Assembly: GCA_019843655.1 (NCBI GenBank)
Contig: JACDQD010000102.1
Coordinates: 629,501 to 693,500, forward strand
Length of the DNA stretch: 64,000 nucleotides
Source: Lethocerus indicus
Lineage: Eukaryota > Arthropoda > Insecta > Hemiptera > Belostomatidae
Reading direction: 5' to 3'
Of the stretch, positions 37,301 through 50,900 are shown piece by piece. A program made the translations under genes and the position numbers. The notes beneath the pieces are model-generated. The model was not told the origin of the DNA. It did no database searches and saw only the letters and a list, made by a program, of their open reading frames with translations. Position 1 is the stretch's first letter. Each line of letters begins with the position of its first letter.

Positions 37301-39830
37301 AGTTAAGGACGATACCTAGCAATGGTTATAAAGCAGTAGTTATAAAACGAGTTTGATATAGCAGTCCAGATTTACAATATACCTGTTAAGGTTTTCTGTC
37401 TTAATTTACCTATTTGATCATAAGTTGGTCAGTAGTTCATTTGCGAATGTAGTTACTAGATCGAATAATAAAAGTAATATACGCCTGTTATAGGCCCTAG
37501 CGAAATAGAGCCAAACAATAACAATTTCGGGTAATCCTCAGTTTATTTCTAAGTAATAAACAAAATCATTTTTTTCAAATTCGCATTCAATTCCGAACCG
37601 ATGCCTAGTGGAATTATTAACAGCCTCAATACAATTTTATCTGCGATAGTCGGTACTTATCGATCAACGTCGCACTTTCTATCCTTATTTATTTACTTAT
37701 TAGTACGGTTTCAATCAGTGCTGTGAGTCGTGCGGGACCCGTGCCCGACCGGATAATTTATAATACATTGTTTGCATTTCATTTCAATTAAACAATCCCA
37801 GCTCGACGCAAGAGGTAAATATAGCTGACCTACATATTGAGCATGTCCGAGATCTTATCAGTCTTAGACACGGTATATACACCAGGATCAGCTGTGGCTT
37901 CCAAATCGACCCTGTTTAAACTTAAATCATTTATAGCTGACTGTGCTTTTCATCGAAATATGTTGCTGGCTTCAAATGCCAGTAGTACAAATGTAATGGT
38001 TACAATAATTAATTATTTTATTATACTAATAAATCTAGTTTTTATACGTAAGGGAAGAAATTCATCTGTAAGATTTAATTTTATTCAACTTTTTTTTCAT
38101 GAGATCTAGCTTTTAGATCTTAATAAATGCAAACATACTGAATTTTCTTTCTAATTTGTTATCCTAACGTCGGGGAGTACAGAGCTTTCGAAAGCCCCAC
38201 TGGAACAGCGGGGATCGAATCCCCCCCAGTTACGGTCTCGAATTCATTACAAGGCGAGTAATTTCTCTTCGTTCTAAATAATTAAAGCTATTATATTACG
38301 ATTATTGAAGGTTCGGCGGCGTAAATAAAAATCTTATCCATTATGTGGGTTAAGGATGACCGGTGGTTGAACAACCAGCTCCGTGAGCGTTGGTCTGGGA
38401 GTAGAGAGGTTTACTACTTTAGGCTTATTGTGAATCGCTAATACGCCTAGCGACTAATGAACCGGTCTGGATTCTGTATCATGTCTCGTAAGATGCCGAA
38501 CGGAGCATTGTACTCTAGTCTTTTTTAACAATGCGTTTTGTGAAAGTTCCTTTGACTTTTGAAAGAACAACGGGCGAACAAATTTGAGACTTTATACTCT
38601 GTGCCAGTTGAAAATCTTTTTCTGCCACGAAGGTTTTATATCTGGCAATCTGTTCTAATGTCGGCCGACATGCGTCAGAATTAAAGGAAATAATCAGTTT
38701 GGGAATTGTGTAAAAGTATATACAATATACGAGCAAAATAGACAAATGTTTCAATATAATGTAATTTTTAAAATTACATATATTTATATCTTAAAAATGT
38801 TAAAAAATATATATTTTTTTAATTTTAACCGAAACAAGATACTCATGTTTATTTTGCTCTCAAGTGGAAAATTCCTCTGACAAATAATACGCAATGTAGA
38901 AATAATATTAAATTCGCAGGACCATACAAAGTGTTAACTAACTGGAAATCTGGTCGTATCTTTTAAGGGTTCCTCGTAATTCCCTTTATAGCAGTATATT
39001 AACAAATTATCTGAACACATCGGCGGAAGGTTTTCATTCAGTTCAATTGTGTTAATAATTTGGAACACTCATGACTCGTAAATGTTCAAATAATATTTGT
39101 TCAAATATTAAAAGGAACTCGTAACACGGTTTCTTTATCGTTGATTGACAATGATCCAGAAAATCAATTATGGCATGTAATCGAATGTAATCTGTGCAAT
39201 TAAAGTGTTGAAATTGAAAAAAAATGTTGTAATGTCTGTATGAAGCACTTAATATGTTTTATGCATTAAATAATGAACATGGAATAAATTGATTTTATTT
39301 TCTCCTCAGTTGCTCGGAAACCTGTGTACCTGCAATATACAACTGAAGTCTTAATATACAATCCTTGGGTCCCCATAAGAAGCACTTACACTATTTAATT
39401 CTGAGCGTTCTCTAATCTGGGAAACAATGTGTCGTTCCCTCACTGTACAATCGCATGAATAAATCCACTCCAATAGTGCATTGTCCAAAATATGTAATAC
39501 TCATGAAAATGAGGACGTGGATACCACATGATCCTCGAAATATAACCTACCCAAAAACATTTCAAAATAAACCTAATTTCTGTACGCACTTAAGTAGGAT
39601 GTATTGTTCAATCTACACATTTCATATTTGCGTTTCACAAAATCTGGAAATAAAAATAACTTTCCAATAATTAAAAAATAAATAAAAGTTTATTCTGAAC
39701 CTGTATATGTATATCCACATCGAGGAATTAAAGCCTCTTAAAGGAATCATTGTATTGTAGTTACAACAGGTTAAAAATCCTGGTTCAATGTGATTTTTTC
39801 CAGTAGTTTCGGCAAGAAGGAAGCCGAACT
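37300..39830. other. Gene desert, part 6
   Basis: No exon recognised. At about 38200-38230 the phrase GGGGATCGAATCCCC resembles a tRNA T-arm/B box, but no A box or cloverleaf goes with it. The remainder is AT-rich. Confidence 0.4.
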
Positions 39831-40113
39831 TCCTTCCGACGATGGAGTAAAGTATCCTGTAGGCGAGGGGGTAACTCACACGGCAAGGCCTCTCGACTTA
39901 AGTCACAGCTGCTAACAGGAGCCCCACAATCTACTAATTAAATCTCCGCGCTCCGCGGCCCGCCGTTATCCCTTATCGGCCTCCAGTGTTTCGTTTCCAC
40001 AGCGTGCGGCGTTATCAAAGCCTTATAAGGCGATGCGGAATGGTAATGATTCAGTTGCGTTTCAAATATGTCGTCAACAACTTTATCTCACTGTTTCTCC
40101 CTCACCCTCACCC

Positions 40114-40165
<52 letters not shown>

Positions 40166-40440
40166 TCACACTCTCTCTTCGGGCGGAAGTGCCACATCCG
40201 ATGAGTCACCGCCCACTCGGCGACCGACCGACCGACCGAGAAGTCTCCCAAGCTTGGGCCGCAGCTGAGCAATTCGGCCTAAACCGATGACGGGGAAAGT
40301 CCCCTTAAGCCCAATAGGTGGAGACATCCTTGGGACGCAATCGTGGCCGATTGACTTCCCGGTCCCTCGATAAACTGCTACCGGCCCGACGTGACTCATA
40401 AGTGAGTCATTGGGTCGCGTGTCCATATTTGTGAAATCCA
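39830..40440. promoter_or_regulatory. Island with TCF and CArG sites and a GA/CT tract
   Basis: GC-rich sequence at 39930-40030 ends in ATCAAAG (40014-40020, TCF/LEF type) directly abutting the perfect CArG box CCTTATAAGG (40021-40030). About 80 bp on is a CT tract (listed separately), then (ACCG)n at 40221-40239 and a further GC-rich block to 40440. The Ser/Leu-repeat frames across it are low-complexity artefacts. It looks like a composite regulatory element; function is inferred. Confidence 0.45.
40098..40178. repeat. (CT)n / (GA)n tract
   Basis: Pure CT dinucleotides from about 40112 to 40158, with CCCTCACC-type and CTCACACTC interruptions on either side. Read on the minus strand it is a run of GAGAG, the binding motif of GAGA factor and similar insect proteins. 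Confidence 0.95.
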
Positions 40441-43400
40441 AAACGGGCGTTTAATTACGGTTAATTTAAACTGTGAAATACCACCGTGAAATGTTACCCC
40501 TTTTTAATTTCAATATTAAAGCCCACGTAGTACAGCAGTGCTGAGAAATTGTCTATATCTGGTCTTGGCTGACGGTCCCTAATGTGTTCCACAAATTCCA
40601 TCAAATATAAAACGATATATCCGACATATATTGTCGGAAATGGTTATAATTTGTTTCTCCAGATGTTGATGTTGGCACCTCAAAAACCGAAACATAGAAA
40701 ACATACTTATTAGAACAGGGAGAAAGTTATAAAAACCTATAGCTAGACTAGTACACTAAGCAAATACTGACGTCCTAATCATAAAGTATAAATTGGATCT
40801 GATCCATTCCAAATCTTGATCTACGCAAACATCGAATTTCTGACAGCGGTGTTGAAAATACCCTTTTACCTTAGTTATTTATCAGGTACTAAGAATGTTT
40901 TATGCTAAAGGACTTAAGTAAGTATTGTGGCCCGGAATTGGTGAAAACCATTCCCGAATATTAAAATTGTCACCCGAATAGTCGAGGTTCCTTGACCGAT
41001 GCCGTCTGTACCGCAAGAATTTTGTGGGCGTTGCGATTCCGATAAGCACTTTCACTTCTCTGAGAACTCCAAAGGGAAATTTCTGCATGCATAGTGTACC
41101 GCACACCATGATGCGAACTGCCGAAGTGTAAAATATGGACACATACGTTAATTTGTCTTACATTAATATCTATAAAGGGTAACATGGCGGAAGAAAATCG
41201 CCCAAGTGAATCATGTACAGTGAATTTCTCTTTTTATTAACATAAACGACGTGAAGTTTACATGGTTAAAGCATGTTAATTCCACCGCTTACAAATGATT
41301 AACAATAAGAGAATAAGCAGTCAAGAATGTTAAGTGGACAAGAATGTGAGTAGTAGTATCAAGAGGGTGATGATGAATTGAACATTTATTCAGGTCATTG
41401 TCTCCTATAATGAAGGCATTGGATGCTATAGCGCTGTTAGTCCAATGATTATATATCGGACTGCAGATATCGTAAAGAAACTGACTACCACAGATAAATT
41501 GGAAAGTAGCCCGTTCATGCTATTCAGAATTTTCAACCTCTACTGGTAATGCAAATTTTGATTTAGAAAGTCACCGCCGCTCTCCGAACCTTCACATCAC
41601 TACTTAGAGAACTTACTTTGCTTTAAAGTAAAGCAGAGATTAGGTAAAGGATCCTTCCTTGATTATTAGTAAAAGAACCACTAAATTAGCTGAAATTTTA
41701 AAATTATCTGTGTATGTAAGAATACTGTAAAACGAAGTGAAATCATACTATGAACGTTTATAATTTTATTTCTTTGTTGTTTCAAAAATGTTTATCTGAT
41801 TAATTTATTATCTGATTACGAATAACTGAATGGTCTTGGTAAAATAACTCTGACTAAATTAGTCGTGTTTAAATTCAAGGACAGGAGTCCGATTTATGTC
41901 CCAACGAGCAATTAATTTGTCGGAAGTATCCTCTACCGTTCGGATCCCTTTACGTGTAAGGGAGATTAATTTACTGGAATTATTTCGGCCTCATCTCACG
42001 TTTTCTGGTTACAGTAAAAATAAAATGTTCATCTGTATATGTACCGTGAATAACAGAATAAGTCCCTAACGGAGAGCCATTAAACGATCATTAATAAAGA
42101 TCTTTAACGATGCAGAATCAATTCTTCATTATCAATAAATGTTTTCAATTACTGTAGGAGATTTACGGATTTATCATAGATATATGCTGTAACCCCCGGC
42201 ATCCGGTAAATCGACAGTGAAGACAATTTTATACTTATCTGGAGCCTGTGAAATGTAGCCACAAATTTTAGATTGAAAATATACATTAAGGGGAATAAAA
42301 TAATAGATAAATGCAAAAACGTTTCTTCTTGAATTGAGGCTGCACGCTGAAATGTTATCCGAATATTCTTGGCTGAGTTATTGGAGCAAGAAATTGTAGT
42401 CAATGTTTTATTGTTCCATTGTATTTATCTCCAAAGTTCCACAATTCTGTAGCGGAATAAAGGCGGGGAGGCGAGGGGGAGGCACTAAAAACGACAGTGT
42501 GTTTGAACTTTACTCGGTTGGAAAAAGCCGGGTGCTCGGACTCATTTGAGTTTTAAAAGTTGTAAAAGAACTGCGAGAAACAGCCAGTCTAAAAAAATTG
42601 GGGCATGCAAAATCCCAAAACTCCAGATAAAATTAGGCAGAAAATAAGATCTCAGTTGATGATAACATTAACAACTTAATAATAATAAGTTTTATTATGA
42701 ATAGGGAATACGGCAGTTTCATGTCTTATTAAAATAGTAAAGACATAGTTATTAGAGTAAGATGTTCGAGAATAATTCATATTACTCTAGTTTTATTTAA
42801 AAATTAATATTTTATCTTTATAGGTGAAAAATGATATTTTAAACTAGTTTTTGCTATATAAAAAGTGTTTAACAATATATTAAAACGTGTTATTAGGACT
42901 TAATAGGCGACATAATAAATTTTTGCAAAAATAAATCAGTAACATGAAACGTTATTTTATGGCTGTAGTTATATAAAATACATGTATGGCTGTAGTACAT
43001 AAAATAGCTATTATATGACGATAGGCCACAGTGCCACTTTCGTTACCTTGAAATATTTATTCATAAAAATGCCCATCGGTCTGGCTGTCCACAAATGAAA
43101 ATTCAGCTGAGACAAGCTACTCCGTTGTCGAAAAAATGTGCTGATTCGATACACTATATTGGCTTGAATCGATTTTGCCAACGTCCATGAATGGTATGAT
43201 AAATTACAAACTCTTAACCATCGCATAAAATAATCTCCATTACATACATGATTGTGAGGTGTGATGTATGAAGTATGATCATTGTAATGTGATAGAAAAC
43301 GTTTGTCAGAGAAATTTGTCACAAGAACAGGACAGAGTGTTCATCGTCCAGTTATTTTAAACAAAGCTCTGGAAATTTTAATCAACGTCACGTATGATTC

Positions 43401-43780
43401 TGGCCACTATTTGTCTACAAATGAGTGTGTCCCACTGCAATTGAATTCAATTGCATTGGAGTTACTACCGATTTCCGCGAAGGATTAATTTTTTTTACTA
43501 TATTTTTAGATATATTGTCAGAAAACTAAAGGATATATTATGATTTCCTGGCTATCATTCCTGCTGGAAAATGAGCAGATATAGAATGTAAGATTTCCAG
43601 TGTTTTTTATTTCCATTACACATACGGCCGAAAAGTATCACAAAATAATGAATTGATTTTCAGTAGTCCCACTGATAATGAATTTGGAACCATCCATATA
43701 TGTATGCGCTTTGAAATTATGTTGCTTTTGCTGGTATTCGCTGCGTCAGTTCTTGCCAATTGTGGTCGAACAATCATGTT
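40440..43780. other. Gene desert, part 7
   Basis: No exon recognised. A partial tandem duplication of TATGGCTGTAGT with a TAAAATA tail lies at 42959-43006, and a perfect 18-bp palindrome at 43437-43454 (GCAATTGAATTCAATTGC). Otherwise AT-rich. Confidence 0.45.
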
Positions 43781-44540
43781 TTTAGTTGATTAATGATCGA
43801 CAACAATTAATTACCTTTGGGGTTGATAGGACGTCATTTTTTTATTCATGCATTTTTTAGCCACTCATAAAATCCAGGCATATCAGGGCCCATAACCGCA
43901 TAACAATTATACAGATACAAGACCCATCAGGAGGGCGGTAGTGTTCATGCCTTAATAGTCTCAAAATGCGTTGTTTAGTGTATACGTGTAATTGCTCTGT
44001 ATCTAGCGTGGATTTTATGATAGCTGCGGTCGCGGGGTCAAACACCAGTACATCTCTGTAATCGCTAAAGTGCGTGTCTACTGCGACCCAAAACCTTGAG
44101 GTGTAAGCCGATTTTGGCTTGTGCGGCTCGGCTAAGCGGACTGGGGACATTTTCACCGTCGGCTAAATGGCAAGCCCCGGCCGCCGGTTGCAGTGGGCCG
44201 CCGCCCAAAGCCTGTAATTAGAGGAGCGAATTGTACCGGAGGGGTTCTGTGCCGGCGGCATGTGTTCGCTATCCAGCCGACACATCTGGCGTTTCCGAAG
44301 CCCAGCTGACCGTCTCCCGGCCCCTCCAGAAGGCTCCGCTTACTCTAATCCGACGCAGGCCGATTTCGATGACGGGACCCGGCCGTTTAAATATCGATCC
44401 GCCCTAAGTGTCTGTCCTGGGATGGACTAACGGCGTTTAATATCCGGTCTGAACTCGGTGATAGCGACAAATGTAATCGCGTCTTGGGTTAATGAATGTT
44501 TCAGCTTAGGGTGGCAGGAGGCGTGATGTCATAATGGGAA
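43780..44540. promoter_or_regulatory. Island with a Hox/Exd site and a GC-rich half
   Basis: TGATTAATGA at 43787-43796 is a composite Hox/Exd consensus. It is followed by AATTAATTACC, GGACGTCATTTTTTT and CCACTCATAAAATCC, which recall homeodomain and Caudal/Abd-B-type sites. The right half (44150-44420) is GC-rich. No coding frame with a domain was found. Confidence 0.4.
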
Positions 44541-46421
44541 TCTGGTTTAATGCGCAATCATTCTTATGTTGTACCGATGTGTAATAGAAGGAGAATCAAA
44601 AAATATCATGCACATACTATGTGATCGATAGAAAATGTAATTTAAGGGTTATGATAATACCCGTAGTAAAGCACAATAAAGAACTGCATGGATAGTACGT
44701 ATCGGCAATATTGCATTGGTAGATACAGCGCTCATAAAGGAGGACAAACCTATTGGTTCATTGTTTGGAGAGTTGTCCTAATTAGTAGAGTACATATCTA
44801 TCCAATAACACAGACGGTTAATATTCCAAGGACTAATAACTTTCATCTGATCTCGTTGTAAAAAAAAAGTTTTATGCTCGTTTCTATAAAGTGTGGTACA
44901 TTTAAAGGAGTGTTAATATTAAAAAATAAATTATGTGCCCAGTTAGTTCAAACCATTTATTTGAAGCAGAGTCTAATAGGTGAAATCGAACTTTTGTAAA
45001 AAATCTACTATTTCAAAAATATTTCTATGTTGTCATGGTAATGAAAAAGAAAAATTTTAAACAGACCACGTTGGGAACAACACCAACACTTCAACTTAAA
45101 TTAGGCCAACGCCTCTTATCTTGCTCTTAGCTTACAGAAGGCTACGAGGTTCGATGATATTTCCTTATCGAGAAATAGTCCAAGGCAAACGATTTTCCCC
45201 TTTTCCTTCGGATAGTGGAAATGTTTCCGTCTTCTTCGGAAAAAATAAAATATATGCATTCCACGTTTAATTTTTCATGCCAAATTATCCTCCGATAACA
45301 CGTAAGTTTATGGTACGTAAATTTGAAACGTCGCGCGCGCGTGTGTGTGTAAACAACGCGGGACAGTCATGGTCTTGAGCGTTAGGCCAATACGCCAAAT
45401 GCTATCTGTGGCCCTTTCCGTATCAAGATATAGCCCAAGGAGAACTATATTCTTCCCAAGGGTGTACAAGATAGGACCAGCTATAAAGTGGACCGCCACG
45501 AGCAGCCCAAACTTGGGCCTGGATAGCGCTCCTGGCATCAGTAAACCGCTGGCTAGGTCAGAGATGTTTTCCCGTTATATAAACAGCATTACATTAAAGT
45601 ATTCTTTTTATTTGGGTAGAATTCCGATATTTTATGAATAGTGCATTCATTAATATTTTATTTTGTTTTTATACGCGTAATACATGAGCATTATGACAAT
45701 TATTATACATAATTATTACAAGTTTTGGACTTCACTGGCTGCTATTCTACTAAGCACTGACAGACAGAACGCTACTGAAGATTTCTAAAATATAGCCGCT
45801 TTTGGAAAGGCGCCATTATCTATTAGTGTCGCTTCACTGCCAGAAGAGAAGTGACCGATTCTAATTCCACCGATAATTTAGCTTTTCATTTCGTGCGGTT
45901 CCACGACGTATGATGACCGCTAACTTTGAGCTCACTGTTTCATTAATAGTCGGCCTAAAATTATAGACACAGGACAAATCTACTTTGGTCCTAATCACGG
46001 TAGAATAATGAATAACGAGATTGTATTGTATCATAGTCAAAGCACGAGTTTTCGCAATTTATTTTTCAGATTGAGTATTTTAGTTAGTTTATTATATTTA
46101 GTACGGAGGTAACGTGGATTTGAACAAAAACCTTCTGGGCCAATGAAGCCTCATTATGATTGACACTATGTATTAGGAATATTTTATTTTCAACTTGACT
46201 GCGATTGTAATTCTACTGTTGGGTATTGCGAGTGTTCCACTAAACCGTTGGCATTGAATTAGTTAACTGGAAATGTATTCTGCCAATTCGTCCAACATAT
46301 CTGATGAATAGTTAGATAACGCTCCCCTTCTGCTCTATACCCGGTCCTATGCGAACATATCGGGGATAGGTCGGTGAGAAGAAGAAATTTCGCGAGCCAG
46401 AGGTCATTGTCACCCCCAAGT

Positions 46422-46436
46422 CCCCCCCCCCCCCCC
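46422..46436 (+). repeat. Poly-C run of 15
   Basis: Fifteen consecutive C, preceded by CACCCCCAAGT. Length is subject to sequencing error. Confidence 0.9.
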
Positions 46437-47168
46437 ATGTTCGCCTCTCCTTTAAGAGGAAAGTGCGGCTTTCTATTGGACTTAAAAATCTTCCTAGGGA
46501 GATGTATGCCACCACGATCTTGGCACGGGGAGCCACTTTCACGGCGTCGTCCCACTCCACCTTCCATCCAAGGAATCCGGCAGAAGAAAAGGCCGTCGTC
46601 TAATCGTAATTAATAGGCTGTTGTGTTCCGAGGAATAATTCGGAATCGCAGATTGCTTGCGATTTAAGGCGAAATTAACCCAACGCACTATATTATTACA
46701 TCTAGCTTAGGATTAGTTTGGTTAAGAACGTTTTACAAGCCCTTATTACAACACCTCATTTTACATTTTACAACACCTTCCAGAGATTTTCAGTATGAGT
46801 GGTCGTGTCGATCCCAAAATAAATAGGATGTCGAAACTCTACGTTATATCTACCTTTCCAAAAGTATATATTCTTACTATTAACAGCAACAACCCTTAAA
46901 TAGATCGATATAAAACTACAAAAAATTAATTAAAACTACTCAAATTAATAGATTTCCCTGAATGTCTTACACTATAAATACAAATGATTTGGAATATTCC
47001 TCCCACTGGATTATCTCCTTAGTGTTATTTAGAACAAAATCACTGAGAGGGGGAGCACGGAGTAGAGAAATAAAGTATTGAGGCCAAGGTGCCTCATAAA
47101 GTCCCTTAGCCAACATAAAGTTAAGCTCCGGAAAACGAAGTCACATACACTTATCTGTTCAACATGTG

Positions 47169-47169
<1 letters not shown>

Positions 47170-47209
<40 letters not shown>
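47170..47209. repeat. (TA)n microsatellite, about 40 bp
   Basis: Uninterrupted TA dinucleotides. Confidence 0.95.
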
Positions 47210-47212
<3 letters not shown>

Positions 47213-48779
47213 GTAATCTAATTTTATGGTAGGGAGTTGTGTACAATTTTAAATCATTTCAAAATAAAATGGGAAGAAGAGGGTGTATCCTGCTCAATTG
47301 CTAGAATGTCCGTAGTTCTGTTTATTCCTTGGTTTTACACATAGTATATTATCATGTTCTAAGCAAAATACTAATTTGAATATAGATGAGGAAAGGTGAT
47401 TTATGCAGTTATTATTAAATTAAACCATTTACTGCTCATTAGTGTATTTAAAAACAAACATTAAGTGGGCCAAAATATAACGTTCCAAAATAATCCAACA
47501 CCAGTTGGCAAGGATTTGGAAAGAGTAGCTTCCTTTGAATAGCAATCGCCCTTTCACTGGGAGCCGTGCACCTTTGCCAGGTCAAAGCCTTAAAATTAGT
47601 TGCATTTAATCCAGTTTAAATTAACGGTGATCCAATTGATTATAAAATAAAATACGAGAAGAAAATAAATAATTTTCCTTAAATCAATATCATTAGTAAC
47701 AAAACTAACTGTACTAGTTTGAACAGTGTAAATTACAAATGGAGATTTAAATAAAAGAAAATTTGAAATAAGAAGAGAGTGAAGAAAATGTCCTTTTATC
47801 AGAAACGGGTAATAATAGACGTCGTATTTTAAAGATTCTGTATAACAGAGAGAAATGAGGAGCAATGATTTCTTAATTGGACCGTTAAGAAAGGATGAGT
47901 TATGGCGTTTGAAATATTCTTTAATGGGACGGAACTTAATTCGCTACTGTCCGCGAGGGGAACCTTGGCCTCTAATGCGGCGGACATAGAGAAATGAATT
48001 TATAACCCAACGAACACGATTTGAGCCCGACGACCTCGCCCTTTCCTATGCCTATTCACGCCGGCGCTCGTTAATCGAACAAGTCAGTAACTCGTAATTT
48101 ATTCAAGAATCGGCTAGAAAACAATTCTACTGCACGATTGAAACTGTGATCTGTTCAGTATTCACCAAACTGGCTGCTCGTGAGTTTCCAATGTTCAATC
48201 CGAGAAAGAATTTCGACCACTGAATATTATATTAATACCAAACTTTTCACGGCACCTAAGATTTAAATACACCAATGCAAAATAATAATTTAGATAATAC
48301 AATTAGTAATTTTTTAACTTTTAGCCATATAACATATTTTAACTATTAGAACATTGTATTGCAGGTAGAAAATTTAGAAATTTTGTCGGTAAATTGTGTC
48401 TCATGTTCTTAGGTATAGCTTTACTAATTTATTATTTGTAGTTCATTTATTTATATATCCGGGAAAAAATATTTTTTAAAAGGAAGAGAATGAATAATTA
48501 CTGATATAATTACATAACAAAATAAACTAGGTTAGACTGAATTGAACTGGTTTTAATTTAATTTTAATTATTCTAATTTAACACGAAAATAAAGGAAACA
48601 ATAACCGTATCATTATATAAATTAATACGGCAGGATGATTGAGGTCCATTGTAGGCCAGTCGTCGATTGTTCCATCCACCGCAGTTTTGCGGCAAAGAGA
48701 AAGCAGGATTGGAAAAAATATAATTGTTTCCTGTCGGCAAGAGGAAACTATCACCGAGCGGAAGAGTCGGTTTAATAAG

Positions 48780-50900
48780 TGAGACAGTGTCAAATATAGT
48801 TCAAGGGCGACTCTACCGGAACGGAACTGGCTACGGGTTAACCTACTGACCGGATCTTCTTTAGGGTCGATCTGTTTTCTCTCTCACCCCCTTCGAGTCT
48901 TGTATAACCCGTTGCATTAAACGTTGCTCGGCGGTCTCCCAACCAGGAATAACCGGCACCGACCCGTCCAGGCCTACTTTCCCATAGAACGGCTGCCTAG
49001 AGTTGTCCCTGTATTAATATTATTGTGAGGTGCTGACTATATTTTAAACCCTTCTGTTCGTCTTGATTCCCCCGAGTCCTTTCGATGAATCGAATATTTC
49101 GAACCAAGTATTTAATCGTAGAAAAAATTGCCGAAGGACTCAAATCCCCGACAATATCCAAGCTGATATACCGATGTTCCGATTGCTTGAGGGGCCGCCG
49201 CCGGCACCATTCCTCGAAGGAGTCTGACCTTACATTCAAAGAAGGAATATTCCCTTACGTGCCGGTTTGAACTGTGAGAAGCGGGCACTCGAGCTATATT
49301 TAGGTGCGCGCGTTCTCAATTATCGTTTAATTGCCCGATTGTGAACCTCGGCCCCCCAATTCAACGAAGGCCTCGCGAGGCATCGCAGTCCGTACAAGAG
49401 AATATGTTACACGTTTCAGAGTACGTCAGTCACATTGACATGCATTACTGTCCTGGTAACATATTTACAGGAGGTTAACGTATCACGGATTGTTTGATCA
49501 GTTTCCGGTATGAACCAGACGTTCTAAAATGTTTAAAAACGTTAGTAGGACGACGATTTTAGTACTTTAAAAGTGTGATGTACACATAACAAATTTCCAA
49601 TGCTGAAAACGCACTCGATGCATTTGAAAACTTTATAATATTGCAAAATACGTCGCACAAGCTTTGTACATTGGTTCGGATGTACTTCTTAGGTTCTTAT
49701 TAATGCATAACTAATGTTATCGAAATCTGAAAACGACTGGACCCAGATATTAACTTCATCAATTCCGATCGTCCATTAATATTAGACTACATTAAGAAAA
49801 GAAAAAGTGCTAGCGGATATTCCCCTTAATCCTTTAAACCCGCGAATCGTGGCTGAAAAATGATTAACGATGGAAGGTATAATTTCTTTCCGATATTCCA
49901 TTTGGCGAAATGAATTGCTTTCGTTCGTTCTCTTTCGACAGCCGCGAACAAACCGTAAATTAAATTCCGACTGGCCCACATTAATTAAGGTAATGTACCG
50001 CATTTGAAAAGAAAAGAAGGAAACCTAATACCGGTTCAAATTATGAATAATTCATCGTCTTCGACATTCGCCCAGTTTTAATGGGCTCCTCAATTATCGG
50101 ATTTTATGGGAAGGGGCATCCTAATTTATAAATTATATCAACAGAAGATCTCGAACAAAGAATCAAGTTACGTAATTAAATGACGTAGAAATATCAGCAT
50201 AAGAATAAATTCGAAAGTAAAACTGTAATTGTTTGAATTCATATAATTTTCAATGTACCAACTTCTTTCCGAGTTAAGCTTATCGATTATGACAACAGAT
50301 GCCTGGCCTAATATTACAAACAACGGTACAAATTTTAATGAAAATTTGAAAATATTTCCTCGACCCTATCTTCATTTTATCTTTTAAAGTTTAGAGTGTT
50401 TTAACTTGAAGTACTTTAAAAGCGAACTACACATGTCATATACTACATATGTTATTAAAATTGTAATTCCTCCTTTTTTGTTTTTTCGTAGCGTGAAACA
50501 GTCATGGATGAAAGTCATTTTTTCACTGCATAATCCGCGGTGGGATTCTGTCGCGTTTCACCATTCAAAGAACGTAATTAATTGATATAAGCGAGCGGTA
50601 ACACTGGACGCCATATATCATTTTACCCCGTCGAGCCTCATGTTTCAACATGCGATAACTGTGTCAACATTCTACCGATTCATAGAGCGGGGTGGTTGGT
50701 CAGTTGCCAGGCAGCGCCCACGCCGCCCCGCTAATGATCTCATACCGTCGAAAACCCGCCCCGGGAGAGTTTCGATGTTCTGCGTTCAAAAACAGAAACA
50801 AAAATCTCGAGGGCGTCAACCACCGGCCGAGAGTACCAGCTGCCCGGGCTTCCCCAGGGTCACACTGTGCTCGCACAACTCGAAAAAAGTTATCGTCAAA
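48780..50900. promoter_or_regulatory. Islands at both ends of an AT-rich block
   Basis: GC-richer sequence lies at about 48800-49390 (with GGGCCGCCGCCGGC near 49191) and about 50600-50890 (with GCGCCCACGCCGCCCCG). The middle is AT-rich. The frames seen have no domain or splice context. Listed as possible regulatory sequence by base composition alone. Confidence 0.3.

Larger units (their letters stand above)
44540..48780. other. Gene desert, part 8
   Basis: No exon recognised. It contains a CG/GT dinucleotide run (45332-45350), a 15-base C homopolymer (46422-46436) and a TA microsatellite (47170-47209). Moderate islands lie at about 46310-46600 and 47920-48080. Confidence 0.45.

Noticed and set aside
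40033..40290. Ser/Leu-repeat frames
   Set aside because: Produced by translating the (CT)n tract.
48010..48050. Minus-strand GGGCTCAAATC, like a tRNA B box
   Set aside because: No A box within range; a single short match is expected by chance.
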